From an uncultured bacterium (GTDB lineage Bacteria > Bacillota > Clostridia > Lachnospirales > Lachnospiraceae), in the NCBI GenBank assembly GCA_948467735.1, contig CAOKFN010000019.1, forward strand, positions 17,540-81,539: 64,000 nt of DNA. The letters are read 5' to 3'. The translations under genes were made by a program, and so were the position numbers. How positions within the stretch are numbered: position 1 is the stretch's first letter; every line of letters begins with the position of its first letter. The notes below the pieces were generated by a model, which had not been told where the DNA came from, made no database searches, and saw only the letters and a list, made by a program, of their open reading frames with translations. Of the stretch, positions 23,162-31,597 are shown piece by piece.

Positions 23162-24133
23162 TTAATCCTGCGCGACGATTTCCTTATAAAACTCCGCGTA
23201 ATCCGTTCTCTTCTCTTTTGTAAATTGAATTGCCGCTCTGGGATGCTGGTTCAAAAGTCCCGTCATCAGATACTGTAAATCATATCCCCAGACCACCCCG
23301 TCCGCCTTCAGCTGGTTCATATACTTTTCCACAAAGCAGATGGCGGGATATACATTGTATTTGGGATTCCGCAGGAAACCCAGCAGAAGCTCCATGGCGC
23401 AGTTGCCCGCGCCCCTTCCCATGGAAGCATAGGTTGCGTCCAGCCAATCCACGCCGTCTCCCACTGCCTCTATGGTATTGGCGAACGCCAGCTGCTGATT
23501 ATTGTGGGCATGGATTCCCACCTTTTTATTATACTTCGCCGCAAATTCCAGATACGTATCCGCCAGACGGGCAACCTGCTCAGGATACATGGAACCGTAG
23601 CTGTCCACAATGTAGAGCACGTCCACCGGAGTCTTTCCCAGAATGTCAAGGGCGGCTTTCAGCTCTCCCTCTTGGGTATGGGAAATGGCCATGATATTGC
23701 AGCTCACTTCATATCCCTTCTTCGCCGCGTCCTCAATCATATCCACGGCCCCCGGAATGGTGTTCACATAGGTAGCCACGCGGATTAAATCAATGGGGCT
23801 GTCCGCCCGGTCGATAATATCCGCCTTATCACATCTGCCCACATCCGCCATGATGGCAATCTTCAAATCCGTGGCGTTCTCCCCCACGATTTCCCTGATA
23901 TGCTCATCCCTGCAGAATTTCCATTTTCCGAATTTATCCTCGTCAAACATCTCCTTAGACGCCTTATAACCAAATTCCATATAATCCACGCCCGCGCGAA
24001 GATTCGCCAGATACAGCGCTTTGACAAACTCATCGGTAAAATAAAAATCATTGACCAGCCCTCCGTCCCGCAGCGTGGCGTCCACCACTTTCACATCGGG
24101 CCGATAGGCGATTAAATTGGATATTTCTTTCAT
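23162..24133 (-). CDS. DRE-TIM (HMGL-like) aldolase family protein
   Basis: A 323-aa TIM-barrel protein of the HMG-CoA lyase/4-hydroxy-2-oxovalerate aldolase superfamily. The DRE motif appears as VVDATLRDGG (residues about 16-25) and the metal ligands as GIHAHNNQQLAFAN; VDSYGSMYPEQV and DATYASMGRGAGN follow. It is usually annotated as an aldolase catalytic domain protein in Lachnospiraceae, and its substrate is unknown. There is no acetaldehyde dehydrogenase partner. The ATG at 24133 has AGAGGAGAG upstream and a good promoter 70 bases further. Confidence 0.82.
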   Translation of the reverse strand: MKEISNLIAYRPDVKVVDATLRDGGLVNDFYFTDEFVKALYLANLRAGVDYMEFGYKASKEMFDEDKFGKWKFCRDEHIREIVGENATDLKIAIMADVGRCDKADIIDRADSPIDLIRVATYVNTIPGAVDMIEDAAKKGYEVSCNIMAISHTQEGELKAALDILGKTPVDVLYIVDSYGSMYPEQVARLADTYLEFAAKYNKKVGIHAHNNQQLAFANTIEAVGDGVDWLDATYASMGRGAGNCAMELLLGFLRNPKYNVYPAICFVEKYMNQLKADGVVWGYDLQYLMTGLLNQHPRAAIQFTKEKRTDYAEFYKEIVAQD

Positions 24134-24204
24134 GGTTCCACTCTCCTCTAACATTTCTTAATGATATAACTTTTTCCGACAATTCCTGCTGCCTGCTCTG
24201 ATAG

Positions 24205-24233
24205 ATTTTAGCAGTTTAAAGCATCAAAGTCAA
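24205..24233 (-). promoter_or_regulatory. Sigma-A type promoter for the aldolase gene
   Basis: On the minus strand TTGACT, a 17-bp spacer and TAAAAT, about 70 bases before the start codon. Confidence 0.7.
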
Positions 24234-24280
24234 GAGATTTCCATCATCTTATTCATGGCGTGCTGCCGCCCTTTTCTAAG

Positions 24281-24526
24281 TCACTCCCTCATCCAGCTCC
24301 GGATAGGATTGACCTTCTTGGCTTCCCCAAGGATTTCTTCTTTATTTACCCTCAAAAAATTCTCCAGCTTCCGGATTTCCTCCTCACTGAAGCCCTTTGA
24401 CTTATCAATCTTCCCATCCGGCAGAATTCCTTCCGCGTACTCGTCTCCCCGCAGGAACGAGACCCTTACAATCCGCCTTTTATCCTTTACCACATAACCC
24501 GATACCAGCATTTTCACTTCATCCAT
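24281..24526 (-). CDS. Small conserved-looking protein of unknown function
   Basis: An 81-aa charged protein with a good ribosome binding site (GGAGAG before GGG ATG). The N-terminal half reads VVKDKRRIVRVSFLRGDEYA and could form a beta hairpin; a helix EEEIRKLENFLRVNKEEIL follows, and it ends NPIRSWM. I do not recognise a named family. It is probably soluble and cytoplasmic. It lies upstream of the aldolase on the same strand but the aldolase has its own promoter. Confidence 0.7.
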   Translation of the reverse strand: MDEVKMLVSGYVVKDKRRIVRVSFLRGDEYAEGILPDGKIDKSKGFSEEEIRKLENFLRVNKEEILGEAKKVNPIRSWMRE

Positions 24527-24687
24527 CCCAATCTCTCCTCTATTCCGATGCCATATCCGCCCTCCCGGTACTATGATCCGGCACAGAATACCGTCATTCC
24601 TCAGCCGCGCCCTGCCTCCTGCTCCAAAAAGGAATCCCCGATACCGCCGTCAGACAGCCCGTCACAGCGTCGGCCTTCCCCGCCGCG

Positions 24688-25284
24688 TCACAGCCAGTAT
24701 TCCACCATGGACTCCAAAGACTTCCTCGGTCTGGGCCCCGGCGTCTCCTCTCCATACCCTGCCGCAACCGCCCCTAAGAGCTGATACTCCGTCTCCAGAT
24801 AATACACCAGCTCCCGGTAGGCAAAAAAGGTATTTGCAATCCACAAAGTACCGATTCCCAATTCCTGCGCCCGCAGCAGCATATTTTCCACCGCGGCCCC
24901 GATAGAAAGCGTATTCACAATCTCGGCGACTCTTTCCTCCGCCGTTACTGCCCCAAAAGGATTTGTCCCATAAATATTCATAATCAATATCACAATGGGC
25001 GCCTCCCTCATGATCCGCAGAGTATTTTCCGCGTCCGGCAGACCTTGGGCTGAACCGGGCAGCATGGCTTCCCCTCGCTTTTCACGCTCAATTCCCGCCT
25101 CCATTGCCCTTAGCATTTCCTCCTTGTGCGCCCCTCCAAGTACAATAAATTTCCACGGCTGCTTGTTTTTCCCCGACGGCGCCGCCCTTCCCGCTTTCAG
25201 TATCTCCTCAAGCAGTTCCTCCGGCACCTCCTGAGATTTGTATTTTCGTATACTTCTTCTATCATATATCGCCTGAGAAATCAT
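24688..25284 (-). CDS. Nitroreductase family protein
   Basis: A 198-aa FMN-dependent nitroreductase-fold protein. RRSIRKYKSQEVPEELLEEIL at the N-terminus (in parts), AGRAAPSGKNKQPWKFIVLG with the FMN-binding SGKNxQPW motif, NTLSIGAAVENMLLRAQELG and GIGTLWIAN, and the C-terminal YGEETPGPRPRKSLE are diagnostic. Likely an NAD(P)H-dependent reductase with unknown natural substrate. The start has GGAGGCGGAAGG upstream. Confidence 0.9.
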   Translation of the reverse strand: MISQAIYDRRSIRKYKSQEVPEELLEEILKAGRAAPSGKNKQPWKFIVLGGAHKEEMLRAMEAGIEREKRGEAMLPGSAQGLPDAENTLRIMREAPIVILIMNIYGTNPFGAVTAEERVAEIVNTLSIGAAVENMLLRAQELGIGTLWIANTFFAYRELVYYLETEYQLLGAVAAGYGEETPGPRPRKSLESMVEYWL

Positions 25285-25384
25285 CCTTCCGCCTCCTGCT
25301 TCTTTCTTCCGCCCCCTGCTCTCCTCTTTCCGCCGCTCAATCTCTTCCTCCCTCGTCCCGCCATGCTTCCATCAAATATTGCGC

Positions 25385-25440
25385 CAAGTCAACTATGTTG
25401 GCTTTATGCCGCAAGGTATTTGATTTGCCTTGGCCTCAAT
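25385..25440. repeat. Partial copy of the dispersed repeat at the end of the HEAT-like gene
   Basis: GCGCCAAGTCAACTATGTTG followed by GCTTTATGCCGCAAGGTATTT matches the repeats at 20.7 and 43.7 kb. It supplies the last codons (NQIPCGIKPT) of the gene at 25393-26910. Confidence 0.55.
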
Positions 25441-26910
25441 TATCTCGGCCAGCCTGCCTTCTGCAAAATTCCGAATATTCTCATTGCTGTCATAAAGGCA
25501 CTCTCGCAGCATCTCTTCGGAAACCATATGCCGCCGATCCATTTCCTCCAAAATATATTCCCTGCAAAAAGAACATAACGTGGTTTCGTACAGATAAGGA
25601 AGAAGCTCTTCGGGCGGATTCTCCGCCTCGCCCTCCTCAAACATATCCAGCACGGCGCTGAAAATCCCATGCCAGCCTGCCGGAGCATTCCTTGCACCGT
25701 AAGACACCGGCACCCCGTAGATTAAATTCACAAAAAGCTCCTTGTCCTCCTCCCGATAATTCCGGGCAAGCATCCATATCGCCGCTTCCTCATGCCCGCC
25801 TTCTTGAAGCAGCGAAAATGCAAACTCTCTCACCAGTTCATGCCGAATATTCGCCAATGCCTCGAATGCAGTCTGCCGCAGGGACTCGTCTGCCGCCCTC
25901 GCATCGGCGATCACCGCCTCCGGAGACAGCGGAAACGGCACGTCCTTATTTGTAAAAACCATCAACAGAAGATTGCGTTTCCAAAGCTCCCGTTCCGCAA
26001 GATACCTTTGTGCAAGCTCCATCCTTATTTCCTGTTTTTTCTCTTCAGAAATTCTTCTATTTCCTTCGTCCGGAAGATTTCCCTCCCCGTAATATTTCCC
26101 CTTCCCGGAAATTTTACGGCCGAATACCCGTGCCTCCCATGCCTCCGTCTCTTTCGTCAAGGATTCATAATACTCTTCCGGAGTCTGAGGACTCTTCCTT
26201 ACGGCTCCTCCCCGCTTTTCATCACAATCCTCCTCTGCATTTCGGACGCGCTTCAAAAATTCCGCAGCAGCAGGGGCTTCCCCGGCTCTTTGTTCCAGAG
26301 CGGCCATGATCCGCTCTTCGCCATAATTTAGTTTACAGCAGTCGTGGAACCAGCTAAAATCCCAGCCTTTATCCAAAGAACCCGCCAGATAAAGCCTCCC
26401 CATATCTTCCGCAATTTTCAAATATACGGAGACCGTATCTTCCGCACAGTCCACCAAATCAATGCTCAGCTCCTCAAAATCATCCCGCTCCGGGAAAGGG
26501 CCGTTTTCTTCCCGGTCCTGCCCTTCCCATGGTACGCTTCTCTTCCATAAGACCTGATAGAGACTGTCATACCTTCCCCAAAGAGCGGACAATGCCTCCC
26601 CGCTGCCATCCGCCGCAAAATAGGAAAGCAGCCGACAGACATGGGCCAGCTTCCAGCCCCCGTTTGAACGGCATTTTTGAAAATGTGCCAAAAGCTCCTG
26701 AAGAAACGGCGTCTTATCCGGAAAAGCTTGAATCAGCCCATAGATGTAACCTGCCCTTGTCCCTTCGCTTTGCACATCATATGAAAGATTGCGGGTGCAT
26801 CCCCATAAAACGATATCCTGATACTTCTCCGGCCGGCTTGTATTTTCAAGCTCCAAAACACAACGGCCAAGCCCCCTCTTCATGGCCTCTTTGAATTCCT
26901 TTTTGGTCAT
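25393..26910 (-). CDS. HEAT-repeat-like protein of unknown function
   Basis: A 505-aa, soluble, mainly helical protein. The C-terminal half has helical pairs such as ADESLRQTAFEALANIRHEL, FAFSLLQEGGHEEAAIWMLA and SNENIRNFAEGRLAEI, which resemble HEAT/armadillo repeats. The N-terminal half (LELENTSRPEKYQDIVLWG, LAHVCRLLSYF) resembles families described near HEAT-like immunity proteins. No catalytic motif is visible. ATG 26910 overlaps the DUF1905 stop as ATGA, so the two are translationally coupled. The extreme C-terminus is formed by a dispersed repeat. Confidence 0.7.
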   Translation of the reverse strand: MTKKEFKEAMKRGLGRCVLELENTSRPEKYQDIVLWGCTRNLSYDVQSEGTRAGYIYGLIQAFPDKTPFLQELLAHFQKCRSNGGWKLAHVCRLLSYFAADGSGEALSALWGRYDSLYQVLWKRSVPWEGQDREENGPFPERDDFEELSIDLVDCAEDTVSVYLKIAEDMGRLYLAGSLDKGWDFSWFHDCCKLNYGEERIMAALEQRAGEAPAAAEFLKRVRNAEEDCDEKRGGAVRKSPQTPEEYYESLTKETEAWEARVFGRKISGKGKYYGEGNLPDEGNRRISEEKKQEIRMELAQRYLAERELWKRNLLLMVFTNKDVPFPLSPEAVIADARAADESLRQTAFEALANIRHELVREFAFSLLQEGGHEEAAIWMLARNYREEDKELFVNLIYGVPVSYGARNAPAGWHGIFSAVLDMFEEGEAENPPEELLPYLYETTLCSFCREYILEEMDRRHMVSEEMLRECLYDSNENIRNFAEGRLAEIIEAKANQIPCGIKPT

Positions 26911-27200
26911 CCTTCCGTCCTTTCCCATACCATAACATGTACGGTATCCCCCGGCTGCTTCCCTATCTTGGCACGGATATCCTTTCGGAGACCAATCACA
27001 TAACAGACCGTGCCGTCCGCATTTTTCACCCCCATATTCACAATGCTTCCGTCATATGAAACATCGTCGAAAGCGACATGAACCTTAACTCTTCCCCTGC
27101 CGAATTCCTTCCGAATATCGTAGGGAAAGCTCACATAAGCACCGTCTATCTCCGGAACCTTCCGAATCACGGCGTCATATTCATAAGCTTTTCCGTTCAT
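26907..27200 (-). CDS. DUF1905 domain-containing protein
   Basis: A 97-aa single-domain protein matching DUF1905: YVSFPYDIRKEFGRGRVKVH, then ATFDG-like FDDVSYDGSIVNMG, then YVIGLRKDIRAKIGKQPGD and VHVMVWERT. The function is unknown. The start has GGCGGAGGA upstream, and a promoter overlaps the end of the CPBP gene. It forms a two-gene operon with the HEAT-like gene. Confidence 0.85.
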   Translation of the reverse strand: MNGKAYEYDAVIRKVPEIDGAYVSFPYDIRKEFGRGRVKVHVAFDDVSYDGSIVNMGVKNADGTVCYVIGLRKDIRAKIGKQPGDTVHVMVWERTEG

Positions 27201-27335
27201 ATGAATCCTCCGCCCATCACCAAATTTCCCGCAGTACCGCGCTGTCAGCCGGGTATGGATTTTAATAATTCCAGCCTTTTGCAGACCTTACGCTAACTTT
27301 TCTCCGCGGAAATAATCCCTTTCTTCTGCGCCAAC

Positions 27336-27365
27336 ATTATATCATAAATAAAACGCTTTCATCAA
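27336..27365 (-). promoter_or_regulatory. Promoter of the DUF1905-HEAT operon
   Basis: On the minus strand TTGATG, an 18-bp spacer and TATAAT. The -35 box overlaps the last codons of the CPBP gene. Confidence 0.65.
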
Positions 27366-28255
27366 TCACCAATCTCCGGCAGGGCTTCCGTCCTCGGCAG
27401 CCGCAGGAACATAACGACCGCGCATATTATCAGCACCGACATGCCGATCAGCCCGGTGGGATTGGGGCCTAACAGCCCGCTTCTACGGGATACCGAAAGA
27501 AACACCGGAATTTCACCTATGACATTGACCGCCCCATGGATGACGGCACAGTACATGACATTACCGCTCACTACCATTACATACGCGCAGATGACGCCCA
27601 ATGTCATACATACCGCCGTCATCAGTAACATATTGCTCCATGGTGCGCCCGGATTTTCAGGACTGTAGTTAAATCCAAAGAAAATCAAGGGCAGATGCGC
27701 CGCCCCCCAGAAGAAGCCGTTTAACAGCACTCCCTTTCTCATCCCATATTCCGCGATTTGTTTGGGCAGCAGATATTCCCTCCAGCCGATCTCCTCCCCA
27801 AGCTCCAGCAGCTGTATCGGAATGCACAATGCCGCAATTAACACACATACTGCGGCAAACAGAAGCGGATTGTTGACCGGCATGGCATCATCCGTTCCCA
27901 ATAAGCCGCCAATGTCAAAAATACCGCTATACTGCCCGGGAAATACCACAAAATACAATGCCGCTCCCATCACAATGAAAATACTCGGAACAAAGGCGCA
28001 AAAAATCCACAAAGCCGGATTTCTCCAAATCTTAATAGAAAAACGCCAAGTTGTCTTATCTTTCGTAATGCGTCTTGTCAATAAAGCAGACATGACAGGA
28101 AATGCCGTAAATCCCTTCTGTAAAATCTGATATGCAATGCTCTCATTGGAATCCTGCACGGTAAATGCCGCAGCCCCCAGAAAAAAGCAGACACCCAATA
28201 CCCAGAGCAGGTATATTCTTATCTGGACTTTGTTCTCACTCACAGCCTTGTTCAT
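27362..28255 (-). CDS. CPBP family intramembrane glutamic endopeptidase
   Basis: A 297-aa membrane protein with about seven to eight hydrophobic helices. The CPBP (CaaX protease and bacteriocin-processing) active-site motifs are EEIGWREYLLPKQ (residues about 155-167), then FFWGAAHLPLIFFG, and YCAVIHGAVNV near the C-terminus, with the conserved Glu-Glu, Arg and His residues. Such enzymes can process peptides or confer bacteriocin self-immunity, but no bacteriocin gene is adjacent. The start has AAGGAGAC upstream. Confidence 0.88.
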   Translation of the reverse strand: MNKAVSENKVQIRIYLLWVLGVCFFLGAAAFTVQDSNESIAYQILQKGFTAFPVMSALLTRRITKDKTTWRFSIKIWRNPALWIFCAFVPSIFIVMGAALYFVVFPGQYSGIFDIGGLLGTDDAMPVNNPLLFAAVCVLIAALCIPIQLLELGEEIGWREYLLPKQIAEYGMRKGVLLNGFFWGAAHLPLIFFGFNYSPENPGAPWSNMLLMTAVCMTLGVICAYVMVVSGNVMYCAVIHGAVNVIGEIPVFLSVSRRSGLLGPNPTGLIGMSVLIICAVVMFLRLPRTEALPEIGD

Positions 28256-28406
28256 TTTGTTCCGTCTCCTTCCTAAACTTCCTCGCGTACAGGCCCTAAG
28301 CTATGCCATACAAGCTTCACTCCATATACTATATATTACCTGACAACAGACAAATTGTAAATCCCGCCGCAGGCAAAATGCATAAAGAAAGAATAAAATG
28401 TACCTG

Positions 28407-29678
28407 TCAATCCCCGGCCTGCGGATTTCCAACCCCATCCCCCTGCTTTTCATCCAGCCTTCTGAAAAAACCGGCGGAAGCCGCCCCGATCACACATACC
28501 ACAACGCCCGAAGGAATCAGCACAAGCCAGACCGCCTCACGGAACCTGTCAAATAAAAAGCCATAAACCACCTGCCCAATGGGCTGGGTACACATGGTAA
28601 TCGCCGATGTATAAGCCATAACCTTCCCAAGCAGATGATCCGGCGTATTCTGCTGAATCTTTGACACCGCGTAAATTGAAAACATACTGATTGCGGCCTG
28701 CATACCGCAGAATGCGGCGGTATTCACAGCATACCTTACAACCGCGCCAAGGGAAAAAAGGAATACGGCCCCGGCAGGAATCATACAGGCGCCAATGGCC
28801 GCCAGCATAAGATACTGTCTGCCGAATTTCAACTTTCCCGTCAGCAGCCCCGCGGCAATACTTCCCAAAATAGCCGCGGCCGCCAGCATACTCTCCGCTC
28901 CGCCGTAGTATTTAGCGTCCAGCCCAAGAATCGTCCGCACGATAAAAGGAAAACCCACCAGCGTAACCCCCATGACGAAAAAGCGGGAAAGCGCCGCCAA
29001 TATCAGCATTTTCATAATGTCTGTCCGTTCCTTCCCGATAAACCGAACACTGCTCAAAAAATCATCCCTCGCCATGGACAGAATATTTCCCTGATAATCC
29101 CTTGGTCGAAACCGAAGTTTTATAAAACATTCCAATAACGCCGTAACAAAAAAGCATACCACACTGGCATACATTACGAGCTTCAGGCCAAACGCCGCAT
29201 ACAGGATACCTCCCAGCAAAGGCCCGGTCAGATAGGAAATTGACGCCGCTTGGTTCACAACCGCATTTCCTCTGATAATGTTATCGCCTGAGAGCATCTG
29301 CGGGATGCATGCCTGCACCACAGGCGTTTCAAACGCCCCAAGCACGGAAAGTACCACAAGCAGTACGCTGATCACCGCAATGGCATTGTCCTTTGACACA
29401 AAAACTGCCGTACACAAAACAGACGCTCCTGTCAAAGCATCCAAAGCCGCCATGACAACCCTCCTGTCCGCCCGGTCGGCAAGAATGCCGCCAAGAGGCG
29501 ACAGCACAATCGCAGGAACCGCCGCAATGGATAAAATACCTGCAAACACCGTCGCCGAACCGGCTGCTTCCAGCACATACATGGACAGTGCCAGACGTAA
29601 TATATAATTGCCAAACAAAGAACTTACCTGCCCCATTATTAGGAGCGTGAAATTTTTCGTAAACAGCTTCTGATCCAT
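28407..29678 (-). CDS. MFS transporter (drug efflux type)
   Basis: A 423-aa major facilitator with about 12 membrane helices. It starts MDQKLFTKNFTLLIMGQVSS and has the loop motif GGILADRADRRVVM (residues about 70-83) and the QACIPQMLSGDNIIRGNAV signature of the MFS-3/enterobactin-exporter-like subgroup. Start 29678 has AAAGGAG upstream; 52 in-frame upstream codons overlap the TetR gene and are excluded. It lies 91 bases downstream of the TetR gene, so it is probably under TetR control and exports a drug or metabolite. Confidence 0.88.
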   Translation of the reverse strand: MDQKLFTKNFTLLIMGQVSSLFGNYILRLALSMYVLEAAGSATVFAGILSIAAVPAIVLSPLGGILADRADRRVVMAALDALTGASVLCTAVFVSKDNAIAVISVLLVVLSVLGAFETPVVQACIPQMLSGDNIIRGNAVVNQAASISYLTGPLLGGILYAAFGLKLVMYASVVCFFVTALLECFIKLRFRPRDYQGNILSMARDDFLSSVRFIGKERTDIMKMLILAALSRFFVMGVTLVGFPFIVRTILGLDAKYYGGAESMLAAAAILGSIAAGLLTGKLKFGRQYLMLAAIGACMIPAGAVFLFSLGAVVRYAVNTAAFCGMQAAISMFSIYAVSKIQQNTPDHLLGKVMAYTSAITMCTQPIGQVVYGFLFDRFREAVWLVLIPSGVVVCVIGAASAGFFRRLDEKQGDGVGNPQAGD

Positions 29679-29769
29679 TTGCTGCTCCTTTCTCTCCTCC
29701 ATGGAATAAAAAAGCATCATTTTCTCCGCCATGCTTTGTTTCGCTCTCCACCCGCTAAGCTTCCGCCCA

Positions 29770-30456
29770 TTACTTTTGTTCCATAGATTGTCCTTCTTTC
29801 CTTTTGCCGCCCAGTATTCTCTCCGTTCTTGCATTCATCCCGTCTTCTATGATCGGAAGCCCCATTGCCGAGAGAACCTCCGTTATAAACCGGCACTTGT
29901 GCTGAATTTCCTCCCCATCCGCCGGAAACACGGATGGCAGCAGCCAGAAATTCACCATCGCCAGCAGCTCGGAAAGCTCCTTTGCATATTCCGTCCGAAT
30001 CGAACCGTCGCTGCGGCCTTCCTCAATCAGCTCATACCACAGAGGAGTCAGAACCCGCCTGTTCGCCTCCACTGCCGCCGCCAAGATACGCGGGTCCTTC
30101 AAAATAGGAACTGCCTGCCTGCTTAGCTCTTCCCGTTCCTCATCGGCTCTGTCGAAAGCAAGCATTGCCCTAATCTTCTGCAATCCGTTCAAATCAGTCC
30201 GTCCCCTGACCGCCTCAAAGGGATTATTTTCCAAAAACATCTGATCTCCCAGCGCGTGCAGGACCTCTTCCTTACTCTGGAAAAAGCGATAAAACATCCC
30301 CTTTGCGCCCCCTGCCAGTTCCATGATATCAGCAATGACAGTATCCTCATAGCCCTTCGATAAAAACAATTCCTTGGCCGCTTCCAGAATTTCCTTTTTC
30401 CACTGTTCCGGCGTTTTTTTCACTGGTCTTGCCAATTCGTTTACATCTCCCTCCAT
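29770..30456 (-). CDS. TetR/AcrR family transcriptional regulator
   Basis: A 228-aa repressor. The HTH region is residues about 18-65: ILEAAKELFLSKGYEDTVIA, then DIMELAGGAKGMFYRFFQSK. The C-terminal ligand domain is unspecific. It is followed by an MFS exporter gene. The first ATG (30456) lies at the edge of a 29-bp palindrome and has no ribosome binding site before it; the mapped promoter would give a leader of only about 19 nt. A TTG seven codons in (30435), about 11 bases after GGGAG, is an alternative start. Confidence 0.88.
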   Translation of the reverse strand: MEGDVNELARPVKKTPEQWKKEILEAAKELFLSKGYEDTVIADIMELAGGAKGMFYRFFQSKEEVLHALGDQMFLENNPFEAVRGRTDLNGLQKIRAMLAFDRADEEREELSRQAVPILKDPRILAAAVEANRRVLTPLWYELIEEGRSDGSIRTEYAKELSELLAMVNFWLLPSVFPADGEEIQHKCRFITEVLSAMGLPIIEDGMNARTERILGGKRKEGQSMEQK

Positions 30457-30483
30457 AGTTATTGACTATTAGTCAATAACTAT
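30455..30483. promoter_or_regulatory. 29-bp perfect palindrome, probable TetR operator
   Basis: ATAGTTATTGACTA, one central base, and TAGTCAATAACTAT. It covers the predicted transcription start of the TetR-MFS operon and abuts the start codon, as expected for autorepression. Confidence 0.85.
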
Positions 30484-30510
30484 GATACCAGATATTACAT
30501 CCAATGTCAA
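30482..30510 (-). promoter_or_regulatory. Promoter of the TetR-MFS operon
   Basis: On the minus strand TTGACA, a 17-bp spacer and TATCAT, with the -10 box overlapping the first bases of the palindromic operator. Confidence 0.8.
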
Positions 30511-30600
30511 CCACTTTGATAATCTGCTTTACCAGTCCATGCCCTGTTTTGGCAGATACGACTGTCCTATCTTCATGAATCAATCCCCTCGCAGCATGGC

Positions 30601-30646
30601 AAAAGGACTGAAAAATACCATAAAAGCATTTTTCAGTCCTTTTTTA
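30601..30646. terminator. Rho-independent terminator
   Basis: AAAAGGACTGAAAAAT and ATTTTTCAGTCCTTTTTT form a long stem with T-runs, usable in both directions. It lies downstream of the minus-strand CAT remnant. Confidence 0.8.
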
Positions 30647-30677
30647 ATTTTCATATAACATTTTTAATCCAACGGCT

Positions 30678-30908
30678 TCATCGGGCGCACGACAGCAGTT
30701 TATCTCTCAACTGAACCAGATACTCCGTTCTTCCGTCTAAAAAACAATACCTGAAGGCTTCCATCTCATTGGCGCTTTTACAAACCGCATACACCATGGC
30801 AAGGGTAAAAGAAAGCTTCTGCTCCTTTACCTTCCGCCGGAAATTCGTTATGTCCATCTCAACAGCTATCTGTCTTGGCGCCGCCCCTGTAAGGCCAGCC
30901 CATGTGTC
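30678..30908 (-). pseudogene. Truncated chloramphenicol acetyltransferase (CatA-like) remnant
   Basis: An open stretch on the minus strand with no start signal reads PRQIAVEMDITNFRRKV, KEQKLSFTLAMVYAVCKSAN and EMEAFRYCFLDGR. This matches the CAT trimer-family segment vDiTnF..., sFt.a.vyav...N...eFR.R..dg. Residues after that (TEYLVQLRDK) no longer match, and a stop follows. The catalytic HHxxxDG motif is absent. The piece begins after an in-frame stop. It is a decayed gene, not a resistance gene. Confidence 0.65.
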
Positions 30909-30927
30909 TTATGCATATTTATGAGCT

Positions 30928-31458
30928 TCATAATTTCATGCCCAAATCCCCAGCCTCATATTCATACAAAGCCATGGAACGTCCATTCTCATAATCAATA
31001 ATGTCAACAATTTTAAATCCCATTTTAAGATAGATTTTTCTCACTTTCTTCTCATCAAGCGCCGTATCCAGACGAATATATGGAATTCCTTCTTCCCTGC
31101 ACCTGCACGCAATGGCTTCCACGATTCTCCGCGCCATATTCTGATGGGCAAATTCCCTGCGGACGCAGAGCTTATGCAGATATACGGCTTCTCCCATCGG
31201 CGCATCCGGCCAGTATTCTCTATCCTGCTTCTGTAAAATAAATGCTCCCAGCGCCTTTCCCTCCGATACGGCCACACAGAAATCCTCTGTCCCCACATCC
31301 TCAGTGAGCAGCTCCTCTTTTGTCAGCCATTCCTTCGGCCAGACACGAAGCTGCCTTTTCTCCCCCCATTCCGCCGTCTCACGCATGATGGAAACCGCCT
31401 CGTCCACCCTGCCAAAGTAAAGTTTTATCTCCATATCATACAAAAATACTCTTTCCAT
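30928..31458 (-). CDS. GNAT family N-acetyltransferase
   Basis: A ~176-aa GCN5-related acetyltransferase. The acetyl-CoA-binding region is VYLHKLCVRREFAHQNMARR (about residues 100-120), followed by IPYIRLDTALDEKKVRKIY and LKMGFKIVD. The substrate is unknown. The start is uncertain: ATG 31476, 31458 or 31434 are all in frame and none has a strong ribosome binding site; 31458 is a compromise. A good promoter is seen just upstream. Confidence 0.82.
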   Translation of the reverse strand: MERVFLYDMEIKLYFGRVDEAVSIMRETAEWGEKRQLRVWPKEWLTKEELLTEDVGTEDFCVAVSEGKALGAFILQKQDREYWPDAPMGEAVYLHKLCVRREFAHQNMARRIVEAIACRCREEGIPYIRLDTALDEKKVRKIYLKMGFKIVDIIDYENGRSMALYEYEAGDLGMKL

Positions 31459-31493
31459 CCGAATCTTTGGTATCATAAATATTTTTCTTCAGT

Positions 31494-31522
31494 ATTATAC
31501 CATGGCATTCAATCATTGACAA
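31494..31522 (-). promoter_or_regulatory. Promoter of the GNAT gene
   Basis: On the minus strand TTGTCA, a 17-bp spacer and TATAAT, ending about 20-35 bases before the first possible start codons. Confidence 0.7.
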
Positions 31523-31597
31523 GCCTGCCATAGATTCTATCAATAATACATACACTTACAATCAATATGCCATTTTATCTACCAGATAAATACCCTC

